64,000 nt of DNA from Verrucomicrobia bacterium S94 (GTDB lineage: Bacteria > Verrucomicrobiota > Kiritimatiellia > Kiritimatiellales > Pontiellaceae): positions 3,906,001-3,970,000 of the forward strand of contig CP036201.1 in assembly GCA_004299845.1 (NCBI GenBank), read 5' to 3'. This document shows positions 45,579-54,876 of this stretch, piece after piece. The notes beneath the pieces were generated by a model that was not told the origin of the DNA, did not search any database, and saw only the letters and a list, made by a program, of their open reading frames with translations. Every line of letters begins with the position of its first letter. The first letter of the stretch is position 1. The translations under genes and the position numbers were made by a program.

Positions 45579-46358
45579 ATGAATGTTTTACTGGTTGGAG
45601 ATATCGTCGGGAAGCCGGGACGGAACGCATTCACCCAGGTGGCCGCACAGCTCAGAAATGAGGGGCGGGTGGATTTCGTTATCGCCAACGGCGAGAATGC
45701 CGCGTCGGGCCGCGGTCCGACCCCCGATATCGCCCATGCCATTCTGGATGCCGGTGCCGATGTGATGATTCTGGGCGATCATGCCTGGGACAGCAGAGAT
45801 ATGGTTGCCGGGATTGATATGGAGGAGCGGATTATCCGCCCGGCTAACTTTCCGAAAAGTGCGCCGGGCAAAGGCTGGGTTCGGGTTGAAACTCCGGAGG
45901 GTCCGCTGGTTGTGCTGCAGCTGGTCTGCCGTGTCTTTATGCAGCCGGGCTATGACTGCCCGTTTCAGACCGTCGACCGTCTGTTAAAGGGTCAGCTCAG
46001 TTCCGATAAAGTGATTTTTGTGGATTTTCATGGGGAAGCCTCTTCGGAACGTATGGCGATGGGCCGTTTTCTGGATGGTCGTGTGACGTCCGTTACCGGA
46101 ACACATACACATTGCCAGACGTCGGATAACCGCATTTTCCCGAATGGGACAGCGTATATGACCGATCTGGGCATGACCGGTCCTCAGGATTCGGTGCTGG
46201 GCCGTGAGGTTGAGCCCGTCATAAAAAAATTCCTTACCGGAGTGCCGCAGAAATTCGATGTTGCCAAAGGCGACCCGGCACTTGAAGGGGCCATTGTGGA
46301 TGTCGATATGAAAACCGGTAAAGCCAATTCCATCGAACGCATACGAATCTCCCTCTGA
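45579..46358 (+). CDS. YmdB-family metallophosphoesterase
   Basis: 259 residues, normal for the family. GDIVGKPGR, NGENAASGRGPT, LGDHAWD and THTHCQTSDNRI are the metal-binding motifs of YmdB/TIGR00282 proteins. In Bacillus YmdB is a 2',3'-cAMP phosphodiesterase that influences motility and biofilm decisions; the function here is inferred from family only. ATG after GAGGAATTT; an upstream frame start at 45522 has no site. xseA starts 2 bp after its stop codon. Confidence 0.88.
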   Translation: MNVLLVGDIVGKPGRNAFTQVAAQLRNEGRVDFVIANGENAASGRGPTPDIAHAILDAGADVMILGDHAWDSRDMVAGIDMEERIIRPANFPKSAPGKGWVRVETPEGPLVVLQLVCRVFMQPGYDCPFQTVDRLLKGQLSSDKVIFVDFHGEASSERMAMGRFLDGRVTSVTGTHTHCQTSDNRIFPNGTAYMTDLGMTGPQDSVLGREVEPVIKKFLTGVPQKFDVAKGDPALEGAIVDVDMKTGKANSIERIRISL

Positions 46359-46360
46359 CG

Positions 46361-47692
46361 ATGGCCGAACAACGCCAGATCTATTCGGTTTCCGAGATCA
46401 ACCGCAAGGCGCGGATGGTGCTGGAGTCGGCCATGGGCGAGGTTTGGGTGGAAGGTGAACTTTCGCGCGTCACCATCCATTCCAGCGGGCACTGGTATTT
46501 TACGCTGAAAGACGCCGGGGCTGCGGTTTCGTGCGCGATGTTTGCGCGGGATAATGCCGGTGTGACTTTTCGCCCGAAAGACGGCATGCAGGTGCAGCTG
46601 CTGGCACGGCCGAGTCTGTATGAGGCGAGCGGGCGGTATCAGCTGATTGCTTCGAAAATGGAGGAGGCCGGCAAGGGAAATCTCCAGGAGCAGTTTGAAA
46701 AGCTGAAGGCTAAGCTGGACGCTGAGGGGTTGTTTTCAGAAGAGCGGAAGAAAGTGCTGCCGGTTCTCCCGGCAAAAATCGGTGTGGTGACATCGCCGAC
46801 CGGTGCGGCGATCCGCGATATTATCAACGTATTGACGAGGCGTTTTCTCAATATTCAGGTTCTTCTGATTCCGGCTAAAGTGCAGGGAGGCGGCGCGGCG
46901 CAGGGTATTGCTAAGTCGATTGCCTATCTGAATTCACGGCATGATATTGATGTGATGATTGTCGGGCGAGGGGGCGGAAGTATAGAGGATCTCTGGGCGT
47001 TCAATGAGGAGGTGGTGGCCCGTGCCATTGCCGCTTCTGAAATTCCGGTGATTTCGGCGGTGGGGCACGAGATTGATTTTACCATTGCGGATTTTGTGGC
47101 GGATGTCCGGGCGCCGACGCCGTCGGCCGCGGCGGAGCTGGCAGTGCGGGAAAAGGGAGAGCTGGAGGCTGAACTTTTGCTGTATCAGCGTCGGTTGAAT
47201 GACGGTCTGGTTCGGATGTTCAGGGATTTTCAACTGCGGCTTAGCCGGGCGGCGCATTCGTATGTTTTCCGCGAGCCGGAAGTGCTGGTGAAGCAGTATC
47301 GGCAGCGTATTCTTTCGTTGGAAACCCGGATGGGGGATCTGCTTAAACTGGAATCGCAGGCAATTTTTCAGCGGCTGGAACGTTCAGCGGTTCGGATGGA
47401 GCATCTGCTGGAGTCGAGCGTGCTGCAGGCGCATCAACGGGTCGACGAATTGAGTATGGTAATGCGCCATGAAATGCAGCGACGGTCGGAGCGGAGCCGC
47501 CAGAAATTCCAGTCGCTGGAAAGTCAGTTGCGTATGCTGAATCCGCTGGCGGTTCTGGGGCGGGGATACAGTCTGACACGAACGCCGGATGGAGCGGTGG
47601 TACGGTCGGCGGAGGATGTGAAGATCGGAGATGTTCTGGTGACGCAGCTGGCGGATGGAAAAGTGGTTTCCAATATTACGGAAAAAGGGTAA
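46361..47692 (+). CDS. xseA: Exodeoxyribonuclease VII large subunit
   Basis: Catalytic subunit of the ATP-independent single-strand exonuclease. The N-terminal OB domain (IYSVSEINRKARMVLE...VWVEGELSRV) is followed by the catalytic domain with IGVVTSPTGAAIRDI, GRGGGSIEDLWAFNEE and SAVGHEIDFTIADF. A long coiled region and the C-terminal LAVLGRGYSLTR complete the protein. 443 residues. xseB follows after 23 bp, the standard arrangement. Confidence 0.96.
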   Translation: MAEQRQIYSVSEINRKARMVLESAMGEVWVEGELSRVTIHSSGHWYFTLKDAGAAVSCAMFARDNAGVTFRPKDGMQVQLLARPSLYEASGRYQLIASKMEEAGKGNLQEQFEKLKAKLDAEGLFSEERKKVLPVLPAKIGVVTSPTGAAIRDIINVLTRRFLNIQVLLIPAKVQGGGAAQGIAKSIAYLNSRHDIDVMIVGRGGGSIEDLWAFNEEVVARAIAASEIPVISAVGHEIDFTIADFVADVRAPTPSAAAELAVREKGELEAELLLYQRRLNDGLVRMFRDFQLRLSRAAHSYVFREPEVLVKQYRQRILSLETRMGDLLKLESQAIFQRLERSAVRMEHLLESSVLQAHQRVDELSMVMRHEMQRRSERSRQKFQSLESQLRMLNPLAVLGRGYSLTRTPDGAVVRSAEDVKIGDVLVTQLADGKVVSNITEKG

Positions 47693-47715
47693 GCAACGGG
47701 ACCGGGAGATATATT

Positions 47716-47949
47716 ATGGCTGAGAAAAAGAGTGTTGATTTCGAGCAGTCGCTGGAGCGGCTGGAGGAACTGGTTGATCAGATGGAGAGCGGAGAGCTGA
47801 GTCTGGAGGAGATGATTAAACATTTCGAAGAGGGGTCGAAACTGGTTGAGGTCTGCACGAAGAAGCTTAATGAGGTTGAGCAGAAGATTGAAAAGCTTGT
47901 GAAAAAGGATGGGGAGCTGCAGGAAGTCCCGTTTGAGGTGGAAGAGTAG
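47716..47949 (+). CDS. xseB: Exodeoxyribonuclease VII small subunit
   Basis: 77 residues. FEQSLERLEELVDQMESGELSLEEMI and the two-helix hairpin are diagnostic. It coats the coiled-coil part of XseA in the holoenzyme. Its stop is directly followed by the ATG of the HtrA-like protease gene. Confidence 0.95.
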   Translation: MAEKKSVDFEQSLERLEELVDQMESGELSLEEMIKHFEEGSKLVEVCTKKLNEVEQKIEKLVKKDGELQEVPFEVEE

Positions 47950-49110
47950 ATGACGCGTCAAAGAACAGTGCTGATCGGTTTTTGCGTGCTGATGGTAGGC
48001 AGTGCTTTCATTTCGGCGCTGAACCGTCAGCGGACTTCTGAAGAGCCGGCTCATCGGCGTACGGATATTCCCGAGTCGCATTTCACTCCGCGGCAGCGGC
48101 CGGTTTCGGCGCATAATCCGGCGCGGGCATACAGCGATGCGATTGCGGATGCCATTGACAAAGTGATGCCGTCCGTGGTGGTGATCCGTACGCAGAACCT
48201 GACGCTGAAACGGGAGCGGGTTGCGCTGGATCCCTTTGGGATTTACCAGGGATATAGAAATGTTGAAGAGCACAATAAGGGAGAGGGGTCCGGTGTAATC
48301 ATTGATGAGCAGGGCCATGTGCTGACCAGTTGGCATGTCATTGAAAATGCGGTTGGCGGTGAGGTGATTCTGAACGATGGAACCCGGATGAGTGCTGTGG
48401 TGGTGGGGTATGATAAAGCTACGGATCTGGCGGTTCTGAAAATCAAGGATGCCGGGAATGACTGTCCGGCGGTTGAGTTCGGCGATTCGGATCGCGTGCG
48501 GGTGGGAGAAGTGGCGATTGCGATCGGTTCCCCGTTCAGCCTGCAACGCACGGCAACGGTGGGGCATGTGAGTTCCAAAGGGCGGAAGGTTGATATTCTG
48601 CCTTATGAGGATTTTATCCAGACCGATGCGGCCATCAATGAAGGCAACAGTGGCGGGCCTCTGGTGGATGCGGATGGACGGATGATCGGCATTAATACGG
48701 CGAAAAAGACGGATGATCAGCAGAAAGGTGTCGGTATTGCTTTTGCGGTTCCTTCAAATCTGGCGATGGTGGTTGCAAAATCGATTATTGAAACCGGTAA
48801 GCATGAGTGGCCGTGGATTGGTGTGACTTTCAGGAATAAGGATCAGGCCTATCGCGATGAGATGTATGGCGGAACGGGAGCCTATATTGACCAGGTCTGG
48901 AATAATACACCGGCTTCCCGGGCGGAGCTGATTCCCGGAACATCGGTTCTGGCGGTGGATGGCAGGAAGGTCGAGAGTGTTGAGGATATTGACCGTATTA
49001 TTTTCAGTAAGTCAGTGGGCGACACGGTTCGTTTTACATTGGAATACGAAGAAGGGCAGTTCGATGTCGAACTGCCCCTTGAAAAGTTTCCCGGATCGCT
49101 TTTCAATTAG
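47950..49110 (+). CDS. HtrA/DegP-type serine protease with one PDZ domain
   Basis: 386 residues. The N-terminal hydrophobic segment (~7-24) acts as signal or anchor, placing the protease in the periplasm. Trypsin-like catalytic triad: His129 in TSWHV, Asp159 in ATDLAVL and Ser234 in GNSGGP. A single PDZ domain fills the C-terminus (~285-380), so it is closer to DegS/HtrA than to two-PDZ DegP. It probably degrades misfolded envelope proteins or takes part in envelope stress signalling; an ECF sigma gene lies 6.6 kb away. The last codons form a stable hairpin (49054-49077) and overlap the convergent gene by 4 bp. Confidence 0.92.
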   Translation: MTRQRTVLIGFCVLMVGSAFISALNRQRTSEEPAHRRTDIPESHFTPRQRPVSAHNPARAYSDAIADAIDKVMPSVVVIRTQNLTLKRERVALDPFGIYQGYRNVEEHNKGEGSGVIIDEQGHVLTSWHVIENAVGGEVILNDGTRMSAVVVGYDKATDLAVLKIKDAGNDCPAVEFGDSDRVRVGEVAIAIGSPFSLQRTATVGHVSSKGRKVDILPYEDFIQTDAAINEGNSGGPLVDADGRMIGINTAKKTDDQQKGVGIAFAVPSNLAMVVAKSIIETGKHEWPWIGVTFRNKDQAYRDEMYGGTGAYIDQVWNNTPASRAELIPGTSVLAVDGRKVESVEDIDRIIFSKSVGDTVRFTLEYEEGQFDVELPLEKFPGSLFN

Positions 49111-50321
49111 TCGTCGCGCAGTCCGCGTATAACGGCCTGATCGAAGCCGAGCGGAACCAGGAATTCGCTCATCAGCCATTCCGGCGGTGTATTGTCGATT
49201 TCCGCTTGCGTGCAGAATTCAATGTAGGCTTGCCAGGCCTCCTTATGTGCGAGCAGCGGAGGCAGCACAGAACGGGCTGAGGATCCATTCACAATAGCGG
49301 CTGAAATACGTTGCTGTGCTTCCGCATTACGGACATACTGTGCCAGCTTTTCTGCGCTGATATCCGGTCGGAGATCAGCCAGTGTACGGACTTTGGTTTT
49401 CTGCAAATCCGTCATCGTCGGCGGATAGCTGAAATGGCGGTAGGCTTCCGCTGCTTCCGGGAAACCGTTTTCTTCAAAGAAAGCGATTCGCTTATTGGTT
49501 TTCTGTACGGGGTCGCTCCAGGCCTTGCCGAGATAGACCATCTCAGTGAGGCCGGAAGAGAAACCGGCCAACCACCCCAGGCGACCGTTTTCTACATCCT
49601 GCGGAAGCGTGAAAACATGATGTCCAATCATGATGCGGTGCTGATCGCCGGGGGAGTCGAGCACTTCAATATAGATTTTGGTGCGGGCGTCCAGATAGTC
49701 CTGTGCTGCGCGGCGGGGATAGAGCTGATTGCCGAATACGGGCCAGGCCAGTGCCATGGTGCGCAGAGCGAGGTCGTTGTCCGGTTTGGCAATATAGCCG
49801 TTCTTTACTCCGGTCTCCAGCAGGATGTCCTTGTGCGAAAACTTAGGCAGCAGCAAAGAGGTCCGTTGACCGTCAACCAGGAAGGAGCCCGGATCAATGC
49901 CGGCGGCCAGCTGCAGGAAATTATAGGCGCTCAGGTCGGCCTGCCCGAGGAAGGACTGACCTTCTTTGGCGGATACGGTCCGGCCGTTTTCCACGGTTGT
50001 GACCGCCTGAGCTGAGGAGGGGCTGAAAAGGTTAACCATCACAAACGGATGGCTGCCATATACAGCGCGCTCCATGGAGAGACTTTCTGCCGACGTTTTC
50101 GAATAATCGGCCTGCTCCGCCTGGAGGTAGAGCCAGGGGCGGGTTGCGCCGCCGGTGAAGTGGTTCGGCTCGACATAGACATTGAGCTGTTCCACTACAT
50201 TGAGTGCCAGCACCACCACGAGGGTAATCAGCACAATCACTGTGCAGAGCACCATATCGGAGAAGGATTCATAGATCCCTTCGCTGTCGGATGAGGCTTC
50301 ATGACGGACTGTCGCACGCAT
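49107..50321 (-). CDS. One-TM partner of the ExbB/MotA-like channel protein
   Basis: 404 residues. An acidic/serine N-terminus leads to FSDMVLCTVIVLITLVVVLALNVV, one membrane span at ~20-42 with Asp22 at its start, as in ExbD, TolR and MotB stator proteins. A large ~360-residue extracytoplasmic part follows; I recognise no OmpA-type peptidoglycan-binding or ExbD domain there. Start and stop overlap in TAATG with the channel gene, so the two are coupled. Likely a peptidoglycan- or ligand-contacting stator partner; substrate and role unknown. Confidence 0.65.
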   Translation of the reverse strand: MRATVRHEASSDSEGIYESFSDMVLCTVIVLITLVVVLALNVVEQLNVYVEPNHFTGGATRPWLYLQAEQADYSKTSAESLSMERAVYGSHPFVMVNLFSPSSAQAVTTVENGRTVSAKEGQSFLGQADLSAYNFLQLAAGIDPGSFLVDGQRTSLLLPKFSHKDILLETGVKNGYIAKPDNDLALRTMALAWPVFGNQLYPRRAAQDYLDARTKIYIEVLDSPGDQHRIMIGHHVFTLPQDVENGRLGWLAGFSSGLTEMVYLGKAWSDPVQKTNKRIAFFEENGFPEAAEAYRHFSYPPTMTDLQKTKVRTLADLRPDISAEKLAQYVRNAEAQQRISAAIVNGSSARSVLPPLLAHKEAWQAYIEFCTQAEIDNTPPEWLMSEFLVPLGFDQAVIRGLRDD

Positions 50322-51673
50322 TACGCCACCTTCTGACTTTCGTTATCTGCGTTTTTCGCACTCAGAAAATGCTGAATGGATTCAGCGGCAGTCGAGAGCT
50401 GACCGGCAATCTGCAAGGCTTCAGCATCCAGTTTCGCTTTGTTCATGGAAACCATTTCCCCGGTCGCTTCACTGATGGAGGCATGCAGTTTGCCAACGGC
50501 ATCATTGAGCTCAAGAGCGGTGTCGTCGACCGACAGTTTAAAGTCTGCAAGAGAACCCGAGACGGCATTGCCGGCCTGCTGAACGGCATTGCCGAGGCCA
50601 TCGAATGAATCATCGATTTTCCGGCCCGATTCCGCCAGCGTTTCGTTCAGGGTGTCAAAGGATTCCTCCAGTGTTTCGCCAGACCGGACAATAGCTTCAC
50701 TTACAGTACTGATGGATTCCTGCACACCGGTTCCGGCTTCGGCAATCAGTGCGTTATACGAATTCAGGGATTCTTCAATACTTTCGTTGAAAGCGCCCAT
50801 CTGCTCGGTCATACCGGTTACCGCTTCCCGGGTCGTGCTCATGGCATGTTCGCCCACTTCGGTAATCGAGGTTCTGAACATGGAAAGGGAATCCTGAATA
50901 GATTCGGAGATACGGCCGGTAAGGGCATTGATTTCGATCTGCATATGTTCAAAGCTGGAAATGAGTTTGGTCACCTGCTGGTTCAGTGCTTCTTCATGGC
51001 TTTCCAGTTTAACCGCGAGATTTCTGTCTGCATATTCTGCTGCTTCGGAGCAGAGTTCAGAGAGCGAATTCAATTGTGAAACCGCTACGGCACGCAGAAT
51101 GAGACCGGCAAGCGCCCCGAAGAAGGTCGTATAGAAAGCGGTTCCCATACCGGAAAAGGTCTGGCGCATGGCATCCATCATACCTTCTTTGGACAGGCCG
51201 ATGTTTTCTACCATCGCACCCAGACCGGAGATTGACATAATCAGGCCGACAACGGTGCCAAGCAACCCCATCGAAATAACCAGTGCGGCCATAATGGATA
51301 CGGAGCGTACGCGCGAATTGTGTTTGGAGTGGTAGGTGTCAATCGCCGTGTGAATATCAACCGGTTCTCCTTTTTCCTTATCTTCGGATAAACGCTGAAA
51401 AACGGATGCAATATCGTTCCGGTTGTTCGATTTCGGCAGTGCATTGGTTCGGTTGATATGGGACAGAACGTCCCATTCGTCGTGCAGTTTTTTTGCGGAA
51501 AGGAATGAAACCACCAGCCCTGCCAGAAACAGTGCGGTAATCACATAACTCATTCCGGTTTTATCTGCTGAAAACCCTGCAATCAGGTGGTGCCGGGTTA
51601 CAAGGCCCATCACCAGTGACAGGCCGACAGCCCATACACTCCATGATACCATTGGTGTCATCTTCGTTTTCAT
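50321..51673 (-). CDS. MotA/TolQ/ExbB-family channel protein with long coiled-coil tail
   Basis: 450 residues. Four membrane segments at ~12-27, ~42-60, ~128-150 and ~172-195. The signature VISMGLLGTVVGLIMSISGLG and TFSGMGTAFYTTFFGALAGLIL belong to the proton-channel family that drives TonB, Tol and flagellar stators. From ~200 to 450 runs a heptad-rich cytoplasmic tail, much longer than in ExbB or TolQ, recalling the extended tail of ZorA. The zorC-E type effectors of Zorya defence are absent. ATG after AAGGGAGCAC. Confidence 0.8.
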   Translation of the reverse strand: MKTKMTPMVSWSVWAVGLSLVMGLVTRHHLIAGFSADKTGMSYVITALFLAGLVVSFLSAKKLHDEWDVLSHINRTNALPKSNNRNDIASVFQRLSEDKEKGEPVDIHTAIDTYHSKHNSRVRSVSIMAALVISMGLLGTVVGLIMSISGLGAMVENIGLSKEGMMDAMRQTFSGMGTAFYTTFFGALAGLILRAVAVSQLNSLSELCSEAAEYADRNLAVKLESHEEALNQQVTKLISSFEHMQIEINALTGRISESIQDSLSMFRTSITEVGEHAMSTTREAVTGMTEQMGAFNESIEESLNSYNALIAEAGTGVQESISTVSEAIVRSGETLEESFDTLNETLAESGRKIDDSFDGLGNAVQQAGNAVSGSLADFKLSVDDTALELNDAVGKLHASISEATGEMVSMNKAKLDAEALQIAGQLSTAAESIQHFLSAKNADNESQKVA

Positions 51674-51902
51674 GTTAACAAGTGCTCCCTTAACGGTTTA
51701 TCTGTTTGTTTTTCGGGGTATTGGAATGCCGGCCATTGCAGCATTTCATGTGCCACAGGTTGTTTGGCATTTGTTTGAGCTTTAAAGTGTTTGTTATTTT
51801 GTTGTGGGGTCGTTCGCCGCTGAAAAGTTCTGATTTGCAAATTGCGGGGCTTTTCAATGATTGTAAATTCGGTAGAGTGCGCACGCTTTTCAGGAAAAAT
51901 TT

Positions 51903-53174
51903 ATGAAAAAACAGAAAAACAGCCGTCTCACCGCCGCAGAAATCGTTTACCAATGGCTGGAAAACCAGCGTTTTCCCGACCGCAGTCTCGCAAAACTGAA
52001 GCAGGACCATGCCTTTGTTCTCGAAGTGGTCAACGGGGTTGTACGTAACCGCCTCATTCTTCAATGGCTGGAAACGCAGTGGGTAAAAAATGAACCGAAA
52101 CTCTTTTTCAAAGCCGTTTTGTGGGTCGGTCTTTACCAGATTCTCTTTATGGAGGTCGAAGACTATGCCGCCATCAACGAAACCGTACAGGCGGCCAAAG
52201 AGCGCTCCGGCGGTCTGGGCCCGGCCAAGCTGATTAATGCCGTGCTCCGCCGCGCACAGCGGGAAAAAACGGAAGTTTTAAAGTCCTTCGAAAAACAGCC
52301 CGATTATATACGGCTTTCGCATCCTGAATTCCTGATAGAGCGCTGGAAAAAGGCCTATGGCGAAGCCGATGCAGTGGCGCTGGCCGAATGGAACAATGAA
52401 CCGGCGGCCACCATTCTGCGGATTGAGCAGAATGCTGTCGATGCCGCCGAATTTATTGATAAACTGCGCGAAGCCGATATTGAGCCGCTGATGCATCCCT
52501 ATTCAGATAAAGAGATTTTTCTGGTTCTGCCGCGCGGTGTTCCGGTGAAAAAGGTGCCCGGCTACGATGAGGGCTGGTTTACTGTGCAGGATCCGGCCAC
52601 ATCCATTTCGGTGGATCTGCTCGCGCCGCGTCCCGGCGAGGCGGTGCTTGATGCCTGTGCTGCACCCGGTGGAAAAACCGCGATGATGGCCGGTCGGATG
52701 GATCGGCGAGGTGAACTTACGGCTATGGATCTGCATGATGATCGCATTTCGGTTCTCAAAGAGAATCAGAAGCGTCTTAGACTCGACTGGATTGAAATTG
52801 TTAAAGGTGATGCCCGGAAACCGGAAACCGTATTTTCCAATGACCGGAAATTTGATGCCATTCTGCTCGATGTGCCCTGTCTGAATACCGGGGTGCTGAA
52901 ACGCCGGGCCGATGCGCGCTGGCGGGTGACGGAAGAGCGGATTGAAAGCATTACGGAACTGCAGTTTGATATTCTGACGGCGTGTTCCGGACTGCTGAAC
53001 GAAAAAGGCCGGCTGGTTTACAGTACCTGCAGTCTGGAACCCGAAGAAAATGAAGAGCTGGTTACCCGCTGGATTGCACAGCATCCCGGTTTCAGACTGG
53101 TAAAAACGGGAAAAGCCTTTCCACCCGACTCCGGCACTGACGGTGCGTTTGCGGCACTTATTCGGAGAAAATAA
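51903..53174 (+). CDS. rsmB: 16S rRNA m5C967 methyltransferase RsmB-like
   Basis: SAM-dependent cytosine-5 methyltransferase acting on 16S rRNA. An N-terminal NusB-like domain (~1-140, with AAINETVQAAKE) precedes the catalytic domain with LDACAAPGGKT (SAM site), LLDVPCLNTGVLKRR and the second cysteine in YSTCSLEPEENEE. The usual PCSGTG is PCLNTG here, but the catalytic Cys is kept. 423 residues. The last 17 bases overlap the convergent cinA-like gene. Confidence 0.92.
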   Translation: MKKQKNSRLTAAEIVYQWLENQRFPDRSLAKLKQDHAFVLEVVNGVVRNRLILQWLETQWVKNEPKLFFKAVLWVGLYQILFMEVEDYAAINETVQAAKERSGGLGPAKLINAVLRRAQREKTEVLKSFEKQPDYIRLSHPEFLIERWKKAYGEADAVALAEWNNEPAATILRIEQNAVDAAEFIDKLREADIEPLMHPYSDKEIFLVLPRGVPVKKVPGYDEGWFTVQDPATSISVDLLAPRPGEAVLDACAAPGGKTAMMAGRMDRRGELTAMDLHDDRISVLKENQKRLRLDWIEIVKGDARKPETVFSNDRKFDAILLDVPCLNTGVLKRRADARWRVTEERIESITELQFDILTACSGLLNEKGRLVYSTCSLEPEENEELVTRWIAQHPGFRLVKTGKAFPPDSGTDGAFAALIRRK

Positions 53175-53919
53175 AATCAGCGAGCAGGGTCTGCAGTTCA
53201 GCAACGGCGGCGAGTACGCGGTCTTCGTGGTCGGCGGTGGAGGAGAGGCGGATTTTCACGCGGCCTTGGCCGGGATAGAACCCCAGATCGACTTCCGGAG
53301 GCTGGAACTTTGCTTTTTCAAGGATGGTAACGATATCCGATTCTCCGATGCCCTGTGTGCGGATAAAGCGCACAACCAGCGGTTTAATGTCGGAATAGCG
53401 GATTTTCAGCCGAGGGAGGATTTCTTCGTTTAAAATAGCATTGAATTCATTCGGAGGTCCGGGCAGTACAAACAGGATTTTCCCTTCAGCGGTTTCGATG
53501 CGCTGTCCGGGGGCATGGCCGACAGAGTTGTTCAGCACATCGGCCCCTTCAAGCACCTGTGCCTGCCGGGTGGCGGCGAGGGACATTTTCCGGCCTTTGT
53601 CTTCCAATGAACGTTCAATTTTTTTAACAGTGGCGGAGTCGAGTATGATTTTACGCTGGAGCAGTTCGGCAAGGGCGTCGCGTGTGATGTCATCAATTGT
53701 GGGACCGAGGCCGCCGCTCACAAAAACGAGATCGACCCGCTCAAGAGCCTCTTTTACGGCGGTTTCAATGGTTGGGATATCGTCGCCAATGGTGGTGTCG
53801 CGCGTCAGGCTTAGTCCGATGTCTGAAAGTGCCGCTCCCAGATCGCGGCCGTGAGTATTCAGTGTCTGTCCGCTAAGCAGTTCGTTTCCGATCGAGATAA
53901 GTTCCGCTTGAATGTGCAT
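53158..53919 (-). CDS. CinA N-terminal (molybdopterin-binding-like) domain protein
   Basis: 253 residues: AELISIGNELLSGQTLNTH, FVSGGLGPTIDDITRDAL and VLPGPPNEF are typical of the COG1058/CinA N-terminal domain, linked in some bacteria to ADP-ribose pyrophosphatase activity. The C-terminal PncC deamidase domain of full CinA is missing; it is a natural single-domain form. ATG at 53919 after GGAGAGGATC, rather than 53976. Confidence 0.88.
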   Translation of the reverse strand: MHIQAELISIGNELLSGQTLNTHGRDLGAALSDIGLSLTRDTTIGDDIPTIETAVKEALERVDLVFVSGGLGPTIDDITRDALAELLQRKIILDSATVKKIERSLEDKGRKMSLAATRQAQVLEGADVLNNSVGHAPGQRIETAEGKILFVLPGPPNEFNAILNEEILPRLKIRYSDIKPLVVRFIRTQGIGESDIVTILEKAKFQPPEVDLGFYPGQGRVKIRLSSTADHEDRVLAAVAELQTLLADFIFSE

Positions 53920-53934
53920 GATCCTCTCCGCAAA

Positions 53935-54876
53935 ATGAATGGATATCTTGAAGCCATGGAAAACACGAATCAACAATCTTTAACCGTCGAAAGCTCGGGC
54001 GCAAAAAAGCGGGTGGATGCTTTTCTTTCGGCAGGCATGCAGGAAATATCGCGTTCGCAGTGGAAAATCCTGATTGAACAGCAGTTTGTGCGGGTCAACG
54101 GAAAGCCCTGCAAACCCAATACGCGGTTAAAAACGGGGGATGAGATCGTGTGGTCTGTTCCGGAGCGTGCGCCGTTGGCCGCTGTTCCGGAGGATATTCC
54201 GCTGAAAATTCTTTTCGAGGATGATTCCGTGCTGGTGCTGAACAAGCCGCCGGGTCTGGTGGTGCATCCGGCTGTGGGCAATTCATCGGGTACCCTGCTG
54301 CACGGACTGCTTTTTTATAATCCGGTTTTTCAGACGCTGGAACGTGCCGGTATTGTGCATCGGCTGGACAAAGACACGAGCGGTGTGATGGTGGTGGCTA
54401 AGTCCGAGCAGGCTGTTCAGGAACTGCGACGCCAGTTCAAGGCCCGGGAAACAGACAAAGAGTATGTAGCATTGGTCTGGGGTGAACCGCCAAAAAACGG
54501 GCGGATTGAAACATTGCTGGGGCGGCACCCGGTACACCGAAAAAAGCAGGCGGTATTGAAAGAAGACGGGCGCGAGGCGATTACCGCATTTCAATGTCTG
54601 GAGCAGTTTGAGCAGTGTGCATGGATGCAGGTGAAGATCGAGACGGGGCGAACGCACCAGATCCGGGTGCATATGGCGCATTTGAAACATCCGATTGTCG
54701 GCGATACGGTATACGGCCGGGTGCGTAAAGGACGGCTTCCGGCAGAGCCGGAGCGTCAGATGCTGCATGCCGCAAAACTGTCTTTCTGTCATCCGGTGTC
54801 GGGGAAAAGGCTTTCTTTTGAGGCGCCGTTGTTTGAAGATATGGCTTTATTGCTGGAAAAACTGCGGAATGGCTGA
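53935..54876 (+). CDS. rluD: Large-subunit pseudouridine synthase RluD-like
   Basis: Converts uridines of 23S rRNA (helix 69 in E. coli) to pseudouridine. An S4 domain at ~22-80 (RVDAFLSAG...VRVNGKPCKPNTRLKTGDEI) precedes the catalytic domain with HRLDKDTSG at 142-150 and catalytic Asp145. TGRTHQIRVHMAHLKHPIVGD follows. 313 residues. Starts at 53935 or 53956 (MENTNQQ) are both possible; neither has a strong site. It is divergent from the cinA-like gene by 15 bp and overlaps the next gene by 8 bp. Confidence 0.92.
   Translation: MNGYLEAMENTNQQSLTVESSGAKKRVDAFLSAGMQEISRSQWKILIEQQFVRVNGKPCKPNTRLKTGDEIVWSVPERAPLAAVPEDIPLKILFEDDSVLVLNKPPGLVVHPAVGNSSGTLLHGLLFYNPVFQTLERAGIVHRLDKDTSGVMVVAKSEQAVQELRRQFKARETDKEYVALVWGEPPKNGRIETLLGRHPVHRKKQAVLKEDGREAITAFQCLEQFEQCAWMQVKIETGRTHQIRVHMAHLKHPIVGDTVYGRVRKGRLPAEPERQMLHAAKLSFCHPVSGKRLSFEAPLFEDMALLLEKLRNG

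Noticed and set aside
49107-51673. Complete Zorya anti-phage system
   Set aside because: Only the ExbB/MotA-like and one-TM genes are present. The partner lacks an OmpA-like domain and no ZorC, ZorD or ZorE effector genes are adjacent.
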